From NCBI RefSeq assembly GCF_028464145.1, contig NZ_JAQPCG010000001.1, positions 1 through 64,000 on the forward strand: a DNA stretch of 64,000 nt, in the 5' to 3' direction. Shown here in pieces: positions 44,460 to 54,597 of this stretch; within the stretch, counting starts at the first letter, position 1, and every line of letters begins with the position of its first letter. The notes under the pieces were generated by a model. That model was not told the DNA's origin. It saw only the letters and a list, made by a program, of their open reading frames with translations, and did no database searches. The stretch is from Maribacter sp. PR1. Lineage in GTDB: Bacteria; Bacteroidota; Bacteroidia; Flavobacteriales; Flavobacteriaceae. Both the position numbers and the translations under genes were made by a program.

Positions 44460-45683
44460 ATGGAACACTGGGGAATTTTTACGGACAATAAATCTAAAAA
44501 GGCCGATTTCGTATCCAATCTTCAGAAGAACCGTTTGCCTGAATTCTTAAATTTAAAGGGAAGTAAAGGGTACCTATTCTCCCCACTAGCCTTAAAAAAG
44601 TTTATCGAAGAAGAGGAGCAACATGGCACAAAAATTATTTCATCAAAGGAACAGGCTCTCAAAACCATGTCCAGCGGTGAACAGAAGAAAGCATTGTGGT
44701 CGAACATTCTAAAAGAATCTCCGGACTATATTATACTGGATAACCCGTTTGACAATTTAGATGCCCATTTTCAAGATGAGCTTAAAAAATTACTTACCAA
44801 TCAATCAAACAAAATTCTGTTTATCCAATTGGCAAGTAGAAAATCGGATATACTACCGTTCATAAAAAAATTTGCCATTTTAAAGGAGAATAAGCTTAAA
44901 ATACTGGATAAAAAAGATTTAAAGTTTAAAGAAAATATACCAAGATTAGAGGGTATTATACCTCCTCCCATTGACAAAACAGAAGTTGATGAACCAACCT
45001 TAATTGCATTCAAAAACGTTACTGTTTCCTATGGCAGGAAACATGTTCTACAAGGTATTGATTGGCAAGTGAAAAAAGGAGAATTTTGGCAACTGATCGG
45101 AAGTAATGGTTCTGGAAAAACCACGATAATTTCTATGATTACAGGAGATAGTGCCAAAGCATTTGGTCAGGAAATCTATCTGTTCGGTAACAAAAAAGGT
45201 TCGGGCGAAAGTGTATGGGAAATAAAACAAAAAATTGGATACTTCTCCCCTTCAATGACCGATAAGTTTGCAGGAAGACACTCTATAGAAAATATGTTAA
45301 TCTCCGGACTTTTAGACTCCATTGGGCTCTATGTAAAACCAACGGAAATACATAAAAGAATTATTAAGAGTTGGTTGGAATTGCTAAATCTCTGGGAAAG
45401 CAGAAATTCCCTTTTTAAAGATGTATCCTTAGGTGAACAACGCTTGGTAATGACCGTAAGAGCTATGGTAAAACATCCCCCCTTGCTTATTTTAGATGAG
45501 CCCACAAGTGGAATGGACGATAATTCGGCCAAAACATTGGTCAATCTCGTCAACAAATTTGCTCATGAAACAAACACCTCTATCATTTTTGTAAGTCACA
45601 GAAAAGAAGCCGGTTTAAATCCGGAGAAAACACTGGAACTAACAAAAACCGAAAAAGGTTCAGTTGGTAAGATAGTGTATTGA
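44460..45683 (+). CDS. Double ABC ATPase with a degenerate first half (ModF-like)
   Basis: The 407-aa soluble protein has two ABC nucleotide-binding regions. The first (1-150) lacks a Walker A motif but keeps a signature (MSSGEQKK, 70-77) and a Walker B-like IILDNPFDNLD. The second (~180-400) is complete: Walker A GSNGSGKTT (214-222), Q-loop, signature VSLGEQRL, Walker B LLILDEPTSG and H-loop FVSHRKE. It resembles E. coli ModF (PhrA-like), a soluble double ATPase of unclear role. No permease lies next to it. It starts 3 bp after the GNAT stop. Confidence 0.85.
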   Translation: MEHWGIFTDNKSKKADFVSNLQKNRLPEFLNLKGSKGYLFSPLALKKFIEEEEQHGTKIISSKEQALKTMSSGEQKKALWSNILKESPDYIILDNPFDNLDAHFQDELKKLLTNQSNKILFIQLASRKSDILPFIKKFAILKENKLKILDKKDLKFKENIPRLEGIIPPPIDKTEVDEPTLIAFKNVTVSYGRKHVLQGIDWQVKKGEFWQLIGSNGSGKTTIISMITGDSAKAFGQEIYLFGNKKGSGESVWEIKQKIGYFSPSMTDKFAGRHSIENMLISGLLDSIGLYVKPTEIHKRIIKSWLELLNLWESRNSLFKDVSLGEQRLVMTVRAMVKHPPLLILDEPTSGMDDNSAKTLVNLVNKFAHETNTSIIFVSHRKEAGLNPEKTLELTKTEKGSVGKIVY

Positions 45684-45696
45684 TTTCCAAAAAATA

Positions 45697-45727
45697 AAAA
45701 AGTCGCTATTTAAAATAGCGACTTTTT
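45697..45727. terminator. Bidirectional terminator between the ATPase gene and secDF
   Basis: A 14-bp stem (aaaaagtcgctatt / aatagcgacttttt) has a 3-nt loop and T-runs on both strands, between two convergent genes. Confidence 0.9.
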
Positions 45728-45750
45728 ATCTTTGATTTAGTTTGTTCTAA

Positions 45751-48717
45751 TTATTGCTTTATAGCTTTTGTAATTTTTTTACTTAAGGCATCGAACATTA
45801 TAGGAGTTGCAATAAATACGGATGAATAAGTACCTATTACTACACCAATAATCATTGCAAACATGAACCCTCTAAGAGACTCGCCTCCAAAGATGAAGAT
45901 AGTAAGTAATACCACCAATGTGGTTAATGAGGTATTCAACGTTCTTCCTAAAGTACTATTAATGGCCGCATTTATATTTTCACCCCCTTTCCATCCCTTT
46001 TCGGCAATGATTTCACGAATACGGTCAAAAACAACCACAGTATCGTTCAAGGAGTAACCTATTACCGTCAAAATGGCTGCAATGAAAGCCTGGTCAATTT
46101 CCATATTAAACGGCATTACTTTACCTAAAAGGGAAAATACACCAAGTACTATCAATACATCATGGAAAACCGCTACAACCGCTCCTAAAGAGAATTGCCA
46201 TCTACGGAAACGCAAGAGTATATATAGGAATACCACGGCCAAGGAACCTAAAATTGCCAAGAAAGCATTGTTCTTAATATCATCAGCAATGGTTGGTCCT
46301 ACCTTAACCGATTGCATGATTCCGATAGTCTTTCCTTCACTACCCACATTAAAATCAGTCTTGGAAGTTCCATCAGGAAGATATTTCTGTAAGGAAGTAT
46401 AGAGCTTATCCTGTATTTCCGTATCCACTTCAATTCCTTCAACATCAACCTTATAAGGTGTTGTTATCTTTATTTGATTTGCTTCACCATAGGTCTTTAC
46501 ATTAGTACCACTTCCAAATACGGTATTTAATTCCGATGCAATCTCAGAAGGATTGACTGCTTGCTCAAAACGAACCGTATAGGAACGGCCACCTATGAAA
46601 TCCACACCTTGCTGTAATCCTGGACCAAAGAATAGCGATGCTAAACCTACCAACACCAAAATACCTGATAGTACATAGGAAATCTTTCTCTTGACCAAGA
46701 AATCGATAGAAAGATTTTTGAATAATCCTTTAGTAATACTCGTTGTGAAATCTAAACTTCTATTCCTACCACTGATATACCAATCGATCAACAATCTTGT
46801 GATAAAAATAGCGGTAAACAAAGAAGTTAGAATACCTATCAATAAAGTTGTTGCAAATCCCTTTATTGGACCAGAACCAAATACAAATAAGATTATAGCC
46901 GTTAACCCCGTCGTGATGTTTGCATCTAAAATAGAAGACAATGCATTACCAAAACCATCAGAAACAGCCAAACTCTTTCCTTTCCCTTTGGCCAATTCCT
47001 CCTTAATCCTTTCAAATATAAGCACATTTGCATCCACTGACATACCAATCGTTAGCACTATACCAGCAATACCGGGCAATGTTAACACGGCTCCCAAACT
47101 GGTCAAAACTCCGAATATCAAAAGAATGTTCAATAGCAAGGCTATATCGGCAAAAGCACCCGCTTTACCATAATAAGCAATCATCCAAAGCAATACGATT
47201 GCCATGGCTATCAAGAATGAAATAAATCCACTATCTATGGCCTCTTGACCCAAAGAAGGACCAACAATTTCCGATTGGATTATTTCAGCAGAGGCCGGTA
47301 GTTTACCAGCTCTTAAAACATTGGAAATATCCTTGGTCTCATTTACCGTAAAGTTACCTGTTATTTCAGAACGGCCCCCAGAAATAGGTCCACTAGAAAC
47401 CCCTGGAGCTGTATAAACTTTATTGTCCAATACAATAGCAATACCGGTCTGATTATTATAAGCATCACCTGTCAACGCCTCCCACTCTTTTGCACCCTTG
47501 GTGTTCATGGTCATGGAAACTGCCGGCTTGCTGAACTGGTCAAAATCGGCTCTTGCATCACTTACAACATCACCGCTAATTCTTGGGATTCCTTCCCTAT
47601 TGGATTTTAGGGCATAGAGATCGATTACCTCTGTTTCCTCTGTGGACGGTCTTTCCCAAACAAATTTCACGAATTGGATGTCAGCAGGTAACAACCTTCT
47701 GATCTCTGGCATTCTCAAATAAGAACCTATGGTCGCAGTATCTTTAATTGCCGCCCTAAACATGGCATGGGATCCAGGATTCGCTGGTATCAATAGCTCA
47801 TATAATGGATTGACCTGTGTAGCCAAATCCAATGAATCTGATGCAACATCCGATAAAAGGGAATCCAACTCCGATTCCTCCTTCACTGGTTCTGGTGCAT
47901 CTACTTCTACAATTTCCTTTAGCTTCTCGTTCGCCTGAATAAGAAAAGTACTAAAAGAGGTATTGCTCTGTTTGTACGTTTCCCAAAATTCCAACTGTGC
48001 CGTACTTGATAATAAATCCTGCGCCCGATTGATATCCCTGGCACCAGGCAACTCTACCAAAATACGACCGGAATTTCCCTCCCGTTGAATATTGGGCTGG
48101 GTAACCCCAAAACCATCGATACGCTCGCGAAGTACTTCAAAAGCCGAAACGACCGATTCATCTATCTTTCTTCTAATGATAGGTTTTACCTCATCATCGG
48201 ACATCTGAAAGTTTATTTCATCACTTAGTCCCTTATTGGCAAAAATATCAGGTGAAGCCAATTTTGTTTCTCCTTTGATATTATCAAATGCTTCGAAAAA
48301 CAATTCAATATAGGTATCATCACTATTTTTTGAAGCTGCATCCGCATCAGCCAATGCCTTATTGAAAACCGGATTTTTGGTATTGTTCGCTAAGCCTTTC
48401 AAAATATCCTTCACAGAAATCTGGAGGGTAACATTGATTCCGCCTTTAAGGTCTAGCCCCTTGTTTAATTCCTTCTTTTTGGCCTCATTGTAATTGGTAT
48501 AGCCTAAAATGGTATTGTTTCCTATGGAATCCAAGTAACTGGCTTCCAGTGCTTCCCTTTTTGAAATGTAGTCATCTTCCGCCTCCGAAATTTGACTTGC
48601 GGCGAATACCTCCGCCTCTTTTTCGACCTTGTTGGTGACGAAAGTGTAGGAAAGCTGATAGATACTAACTAACCCAAATAATAAAGCAAAAAGCTTTATA
48701 AGTCCTTTATTTTGCAT
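45751..48717 (-). CDS. secDF: Protein translocase subunit SecDF (fused)
   Basis: SecDF uses proton motive force to aid Sec-dependent export. The 988-aa protein is a SecD-SecF fusion with about 12 membrane helices. The SecD part has LNKGLDLKGGINVTLQI, the periplasmic P1 domain (~150-460) and SVDANVLIFERIKEEL. The SecF part has the GVDFIGGRSYTVRFEQ motif and SLNDTVVVFDRIRE. A long first periplasmic domain with an extra insert rich in Asp/Glu/Ser is typical of Bacteroidota SecDF. The next gene upstream, 103 bp away on the same strand, is a small exported protein that resembles part of this P1 domain. Confidence 0.96.
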   Translation of the reverse strand: MQNKGLIKLFALLFGLVSIYQLSYTFVTNKVEKEAEVFAASQISEAEDDYISKREALEASYLDSIGNNTILGYTNYNEAKKKELNKGLDLKGGINVTLQISVKDILKGLANNTKNPVFNKALADADAASKNSDDTYIELFFEAFDNIKGETKLASPDIFANKGLSDEINFQMSDDEVKPIIRRKIDESVVSAFEVLRERIDGFGVTQPNIQREGNSGRILVELPGARDINRAQDLLSSTAQLEFWETYKQSNTSFSTFLIQANEKLKEIVEVDAPEPVKEESELDSLLSDVASDSLDLATQVNPLYELLIPANPGSHAMFRAAIKDTATIGSYLRMPEIRRLLPADIQFVKFVWERPSTEETEVIDLYALKSNREGIPRISGDVVSDARADFDQFSKPAVSMTMNTKGAKEWEALTGDAYNNQTGIAIVLDNKVYTAPGVSSGPISGGRSEITGNFTVNETKDISNVLRAGKLPASAEIIQSEIVGPSLGQEAIDSGFISFLIAMAIVLLWMIAYYGKAGAFADIALLLNILLIFGVLTSLGAVLTLPGIAGIVLTIGMSVDANVLIFERIKEELAKGKGKSLAVSDGFGNALSSILDANITTGLTAIILFVFGSGPIKGFATTLLIGILTSLFTAIFITRLLIDWYISGRNRSLDFTTSITKGLFKNLSIDFLVKRKISYVLSGILVLVGLASLFFGPGLQQGVDFIGGRSYTVRFEQAVNPSEIASELNTVFGSGTNVKTYGEANQIKITTPYKVDVEGIEVDTEIQDKLYTSLQKYLPDGTSKTDFNVGSEGKTIGIMQSVKVGPTIADDIKNNAFLAILGSLAVVFLYILLRFRRWQFSLGAVVAVFHDVLIVLGVFSLLGKVMPFNMEIDQAFIAAILTVIGYSLNDTVVVFDRIREIIAEKGWKGGENINAAINSTLGRTLNTSLTTLVVLLTIFIFGGESLRGFMFAMIIGVVIGTYSSVFIATPIMFDALSKKITKAIKQ

Positions 48718-48819
48718 TTTAATGGTTTATTTAATTTATGTTGAAAAAGATTTTGTGTAATTCGAAAATCCAGAGCAAATTATGTTGCTAGGTGTTTTTA
48801 ATTGGAAATAAGTATTTCT

Positions 48820-49425
48820 TTAAACATAAGGTCCAGCCCTGACTTCAGGTATGGGATGTGAAGTATTTTCTATTGCAATGGCAATAACTCTGTTTATTTT
48901 ATAGGCTACCTCTACAATTGCACCTTGCTCAACACCTAGTGCATTATTAAACTGTAAGGTTACTGGGTAAAATAATCTATTATAATCCTGCTTTTGGGTT
49001 AAAACAAGATTCCCATTTAAATTAAGTCCATTGTCCGTTTGCTGATGAAGATCTAATACTACTATATTATAGGTATCAGGAAGTTGTTCTTTGGGAAAAT
49101 CAGAAGGTAGTTCATTTTCATACGCTAATGAAAGTTGGTTTTTCTGGGAAAGAAATTCCTCTACGGTAAGCGCATCTACATCACTGTAGTAACGAATCTT
49201 TAGTTGACTTCCATCATTTTCTATAATTTCAATTGCATCAATACCTAATACTTGAAGTTTTTTGGTAATTGCAGCCAAAACATCATCATGAGCACTCTCA
49301 GAAGCTAATTCTATATCTTTAAATTGCAATACAATTTGCTGATTAGACGCTTTTGTTTGCTCTTGACTTAGCCCCAATAAGGCTAGGATAATAATTATAG
49401 TACTTACGCACCATTTTGCATTCAT
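48820..49425 (-). CDS. Exported protein resembling a SecD periplasmic (P1-like) domain
   Basis: The 201-aa protein starts with a hydrophobic signal (STIIIILALLGLSQ). The residue ~45-100 region, VLAAITKKLQVLGIDAIEI followed by a polar turn and LKIRYYSDVDALTVEEFLS, has the same helix-loop-strand pattern as SecD P1 (VLRERIDGFGVTQPNIQ, then ILVELPGARDINRAQDLL). The rest has beta-rich parts and ends EVRAGPYV. I infer a ferredoxin-like SecD-P1-type domain without the membrane channel. It lies between mdh and secDF on the same strand, so it may belong with SecDF. The identification is my comparison by eye; alternatively it is an unrelated small lipid- or protein-binding domain. Confidence 0.6.
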   Translation of the reverse strand: MNAKWCVSTIIIILALLGLSQEQTKASNQQIVLQFKDIELASESAHDDVLAAITKKLQVLGIDAIEIIENDGSQLKIRYYSDVDALTVEEFLSQKNQLSLAYENELPSDFPKEQLPDTYNIVVLDLHQQTDNGLNLNGNLVLTQKQDYNRLFYPVTLQFNNALGVEQGAIVEVAYKINRVIAIAIENTSHPIPEVRAGPYV

Positions 49426-49508
49426 GCGGCAAATATAAAAAGAAAGATTATTCTAGGTAGTATATTCTTAACTATATATATTTCTGAAATCTATATAGTT
49501 ATAGGGAG

Positions 49509-49539
49509 AAAACCTTTACAGTTCTACTGTAAAGGTTTT
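49509..49539. terminator. Terminator after mdh
   Basis: A 13-bp stem (aaaacctttacag / ctgtaaaggtttt) with a 5-nt loop is flanked by A/T runs. On the minus strand it stops transcription beyond the mdh stop at 49565. Confidence 0.88.
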
Positions 49540-49564
49540 TATATTATACTAAATGATATATAAA

Positions 49565-50491
49565 CTACAACTCTAGTAATCCATTGGTTTTGGAAACACC
49601 GGCCGCACTTTCTTGCATTTTGTCCTTTTCCGCTTCACTTAAAGGAATATCAACAATCTGCTCAATACCATTTTTTCCCAATATTACTGGAACACCTATA
49701 CAAATATCGTTTAAGCCATATTCACCTTCTAAAAAGGTTGAGCATGGGAACATTTTCTTTTGGTCACATGCAATGGCCTGAACCAAAGCAGAAACCGCGG
49801 CACCCGGTGCATACCACGCACTAGTGCCCAATAATTTCGTTAAAGTTGCCCCACCAACTTTGGTATCCTCAGCCACTTGCTGTAGTCTATCTTCAGATAA
49901 AAATTCCGATACCCTAATACTATTTCTGGTCGCGTGGGAAGTTAAAGGAACCATTCCCGTATCGCTATGGCCACCAATTACCATTCCATCTACATCAGAA
50001 ATAGGCGCCTGCATAGCTTCCGCTAACCTATATTTAAAACGGGCACTGTCCAAGGCCCCTCCCATACCGATAATCTTATTTTTGGGTAAATCAGTGGTTT
50101 TATGGACCAAATATGTCATTGTATCCATAGGGTTACTTACCACAATAATTGTTACATCCGGTGAATGTTGGATTAAACTACTGGAAACCGTTTTTACAAT
50201 ACCTGCATTTATCCCAATCAACTCTTCCCTGGTCATTCCCGGTTTTCTTGGAATACCCGAAGTTATAACCGCGATATGACTATTCGCCGTTTTAGAGTAA
50301 TCACTTGTGCTTCCGGTAATTTTAGTATCAAAACCATTTAGGGAGGCTGTTTGCATTAAATCCATTGCTTTACCTTCGGCATATCCTTCCTTAATATCCA
50401 AAATGACCACTTCCGAGGCAAAATCCTTTATGGCTATGTATTCTGCACAACTGGCTCCTACTGCTCCAGCACCAACTACTGTAACTTTCAT
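49565..50491 (-). CDS. mdh: Malate dehydrogenase (LDH-like type)
   Basis: It interconverts malate and oxaloacetate with NAD in the TCA cycle. The 308-aa protein has the NAD-binding VVGAGAVGASCAEYIA (5-20), Asp of the ribose contact (VILDIKEG), substrate Arg residues in SGIPRKPGMTREEL, NPMDTMTYL, the GGALDSARFKYRLAEAM signature and the catalytic His in VIGGHSDTGMVPL. It belongs to the LDH-like MDH group used by most bacteria outside proteobacteria. A terminator follows. Confidence 0.96.
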   Translation of the reverse strand: MKVTVVGAGAVGASCAEYIAIKDFASEVVILDIKEGYAEGKAMDLMQTASLNGFDTKITGSTSDYSKTANSHIAVITSGIPRKPGMTREELIGINAGIVKTVSSSLIQHSPDVTIIVVSNPMDTMTYLVHKTTDLPKNKIIGMGGALDSARFKYRLAEAMQAPISDVDGMVIGGHSDTGMVPLTSHATRNSIRVSEFLSEDRLQQVAEDTKVGGATLTKLLGTSAWYAPGAAVSALVQAIACDQKKMFPCSTFLEGEYGLNDICIGVPVILGKNGIEQIVDIPLSEAEKDKMQESAAGVSKTNGLLEL

Positions 50492-50782
50492 GTTTTTATT
50501 TTTTAGTGAATTAAATTATTTATAATAAAACCAAGGGCTCTATTTATATGTGTTCAGCGTTCCAAAAATACTCAATTATTAACAAAAAATGGGAATGTCA
50601 ATAGGGAATAAAAAGTGAAAAAAATGTCTGAAAAAAAATCGATAAACTGCAGTTTCCGTTAAAAAAAAGTACCGTTCAACGAAGAAATTAAAAAAATGTG
50701 ACCGTACATCGATTTTTAGTAATAACATAAAATAAGGTCCGTTATAAACTACGGATCCCAAATCCGAAAAACCTACTTATTA

Positions 50783-51157
50783 ATGAAAAAGTTCCTTTCC
50801 CTCATGGCTGTTTGTGCCATTATTTTTTCAGCGAACTGTTCTCGAGTAGAACAGAACAATGACCCCATTGTTGGTATATGGTTTCAGTCTGAGGCTGAAA
50901 TTATTAGCGTTTCTTCCAAAAGCACCCTCCGTAAAGAATGGATTTTTAATGATGTTTACTTAGGTCGATATCATGAAATCAACGGAAATAACATTACCCT
51001 ACAAACAGATTTTAAATGGTCTAAGGAAGATGACGTGTATACTATAGAATATAGGGGTCTCGAAAACGTACCAACTGACAGGTTTAAAATCGTTAAAACC
51101 GCAGAAGGCACAATTTTGGAAAAAATCGATGGTGATTATCTAGCCATCAGGGAATAG
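50783..51157 (+). CDS. Small lipoprotein, lipocalin-like beta barrel
   Basis: The 124-aa protein has a lipoprotein signal (IIFSANC, Cys19) and a mature domain of short beta strands (DPIVGIWFQSEAEIISV; KEWIFNDVYLGRYHEIN; YTIEYRGLENVP). This is the pattern of small lipocalin-like lipoproteins of Bacteroidota. No ligand can be predicted. It is transcribed alone in a 784-bp gap between mdh and the barrel gene and is followed by a terminator hairpin. Confidence 0.78.
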   Translation: MKKFLSLMAVCAIIFSANCSRVEQNNDPIVGIWFQSEAEIISVSSKSTLRKEWIFNDVYLGRYHEINGNNITLQTDFKWSKEDDVYTIEYRGLENVPTDRFKIVKTAEGTILEKIDGDYLAIRE

Positions 51158-51180
51158 AAGGCTTTCACAGGGCCATGGGA

Positions 51181-51214
51181 AAGAGCCTGTTCGGAGAAAT
51201 CTGGGCAGGCTCTT
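51181..51214 (+). terminator. Terminator after the small lipoprotein gene
   Basis: The stem is aagagcctg / caggctctt with a 16-nt loop and a short T tail, 24 bp after the stop. Confidence 0.7.
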
Positions 51215-51220
51215 CGTTTT

Positions 51221-51256
51221 ATAACAAATGCCCGGCTATAGCCGGGCATTTGTTAT
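51221..51256. terminator. 36-bp perfect palindromic terminator
   Basis: ataacaaatgcccggcta and tagccgggcatttgttat are exact complements with no spacer and AT-rich ends. It lies 20 bp past the stop of the minus-strand barrel gene, so it is its terminator. With the hairpin just before it, it separates two convergent units. Confidence 0.85.
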
Positions 51257-51275
51257 ATTTAGAAATTATCTTCTA

Positions 51276-52289
51276 TTACCTAAAACCAAAGTTAACACCA
51301 AAAGTAAAAGTATTAAAATCCCCGAGGGTATAGTCAGCATTAAGCCTAAAGAAGCCCAACTTTAATTTAGCCCCCAAATTACCCGTAACACCATTCACCT
51401 TTTTAGTGATCGAGAACGGATCTACATAGGTTTCTGAAGCAAAAGGTCCTCTTGTAACCCTATATTCTCCAAGTATATCCGTTACAGATTTTCCAGTTAC
51501 ATATCCCAGTCCACCGTAAAAGTTAATGATCGGGAGTTTTGTGGAAACTACAGCATTAAAAGCCCATGTATTGATATTGGCCTCGATTCTCTGGTCTTCC
51601 CCTTCTACCAAATTAATTTCAGATAAATCATAATCACCATTCACCTTGGTATATCCAATTACCGCAGATATTGCAACTGGTAAAATTTTATCAGCGGGTA
51701 AAAGCTTTGTAAAATCGTGCTGCAAACCGAAACCGATTAAGCCGACCGAAGCACCTTCAAAATTCATCTTAGGTAAAAACCTTGCCTTTATTTCCGTACC
51801 CTTAATAAGCCCCACACTTCCTTGAAGGTAACCCGAGGGTATAAAATCCAATCCTTCCCCTGAAAGTCCAGAAGGAAGTTCAAATGTTTCTCGAACCGTT
51901 GTACCGGCAATTTGGGTCTCTACAAAGACTTCTACCCCGCTAATATTACCTAAGGCCGTTGAAACTTCCCTCGCCACACCCGGGTTATCCACAAAATCCA
52001 AATTCTGATAGTCATTAGGGTCTAAAACAAAAACCTTTTTATCAGCCTTATTTTTAAAGCCTGTCAAATTTCCTATAATAGAAATTTCGAACCCCCCAAG
52101 AGGCTTAGCATCTGCAGAATTGTACCACCCTGTAGAAAAGTTATAAATAGTACTTTCAGAAAGCGGCTCTAAATAATCGCCTGTAAATTTTTCGGCGTCT
52201 TCTACACCAGCCGCAAACAATTCATTAAAATCCTGCGCTACCACTGCAGAAAAACTACACAAAAACAAACATGTAAGTAAATTCTTCAT
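51276..52289 (-). CDS. DUF6588-like outer membrane beta-barrel protein
   Basis: The 337-aa protein has a Sec signal peptide (cleaved after VVAQ) and an N-terminal motif DFNELFAAGVEDAEKFTGDYLEPLSES, seen in flavobacterial DUF6588 proteins. Beta strands with alternating polarity follow (LGLQH- and GYTK-type turns) and the protein ends in TFGVNFGFR. It is probably a small outer membrane barrel. No transport substrate is known. It is separated from gyrB by a terminator, so it has its own promoter. Confidence 0.82.
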   Translation of the reverse strand: MKNLLTCLFLCSFSAVVAQDFNELFAAGVEDAEKFTGDYLEPLSESTIYNFSTGWYNSADAKPLGGFEISIIGNLTGFKNKADKKVFVLDPNDYQNLDFVDNPGVAREVSTALGNISGVEVFVETQIAGTTVRETFELPSGLSGEGLDFIPSGYLQGSVGLIKGTEIKARFLPKMNFEGASVGLIGFGLQHDFTKLLPADKILPVAISAVIGYTKVNGDYDLSEINLVEGEDQRIEANINTWAFNAVVSTKLPIINFYGGLGYVTGKSVTDILGEYRVTRGPFASETYVDPFSITKKVNGVTGNLGAKLKLGFFRLNADYTLGDFNTFTFGVNFGFR

Positions 52290-52312
52290 TTTTTAAATTT
52301 TTCCTAAAACTA

Positions 52313-52341
52313 AAAAACCTGCGTTTTGGACGCAGGTTTTT
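52313..52341. terminator. Terminator after gyrB
   Basis: An 11-bp stem (aaaaacctgcg / cgcaggttttt) with a 7-nt loop lies 20 bp past the gyrB stop on the minus strand, before the DUF6588-like gene. Confidence 0.88.
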
Positions 52342-52360
52342 GTTGTGTAAGTAGCTATTT

Positions 52361-54304
<1,944 letters not shown>

Positions 54305-54340
54305 TTAAAAGTTGTTTTTACTTCAAAATTTGCAATCTTA

Positions 54341-54348
54341 CAAATATA
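54341..54348 (-). promoter_or_regulatory. -7 promoter box of gyrB
   Basis: TATATTTG on the minus strand matches TAnnTTTG, 40 bases upstream of the gyrB ATG. The -33 element is not obvious. Confidence 0.45.
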
Positions 54349-54500
54349 CTGAAAACCCCATGAAATAAGCACTTTATACGTATTCGAAGCAATCAAGTTA
54401 TCAACAAAAATTGTGGAAAATTACACCTCTTTCGAAAGGAGGAAGTTAAAATTATTGATCGTCGTTTTTTATAGCCTAAAACTGAAATATATACAACAAA

Positions 54501-54525
54501 AGAGGTGCCGATTAATGGCACCTCT
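54501..54525 (-). terminator. Terminator downstream of asnB
   Basis: A 9-bp stem (agaggtgcc / ggcacctct) with a 7-nt loop is followed on the minus strand by a T-rich tract. A second small stem (ctgttc / gaacag, 54555-54571) lies closer to the asnB stop and may be part of the same region. Confidence 0.8.
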
Positions 54526-54597
54526 CAAGGACTAATTAAAAAATAAAAACTGCCCTGTTCTTTTGGAACAGATAAACAGAATTACCTTCGATACGGT

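Noticed and set aside
44800..45010. Frameshift in the first half of the double ATPase as the reason for the missing Walker A
   Set aside because: The frame is continuous from the ATG to the second domain and no Walker A is encoded in the other frames upstream within the gene, so the loss appears genuine.
50579..50761. 60-codon minus-strand ORF upstream of the small lipoprotein gene
   Set aside because: It is Phe-rich because the DNA is poly-A on the + strand; no family features.
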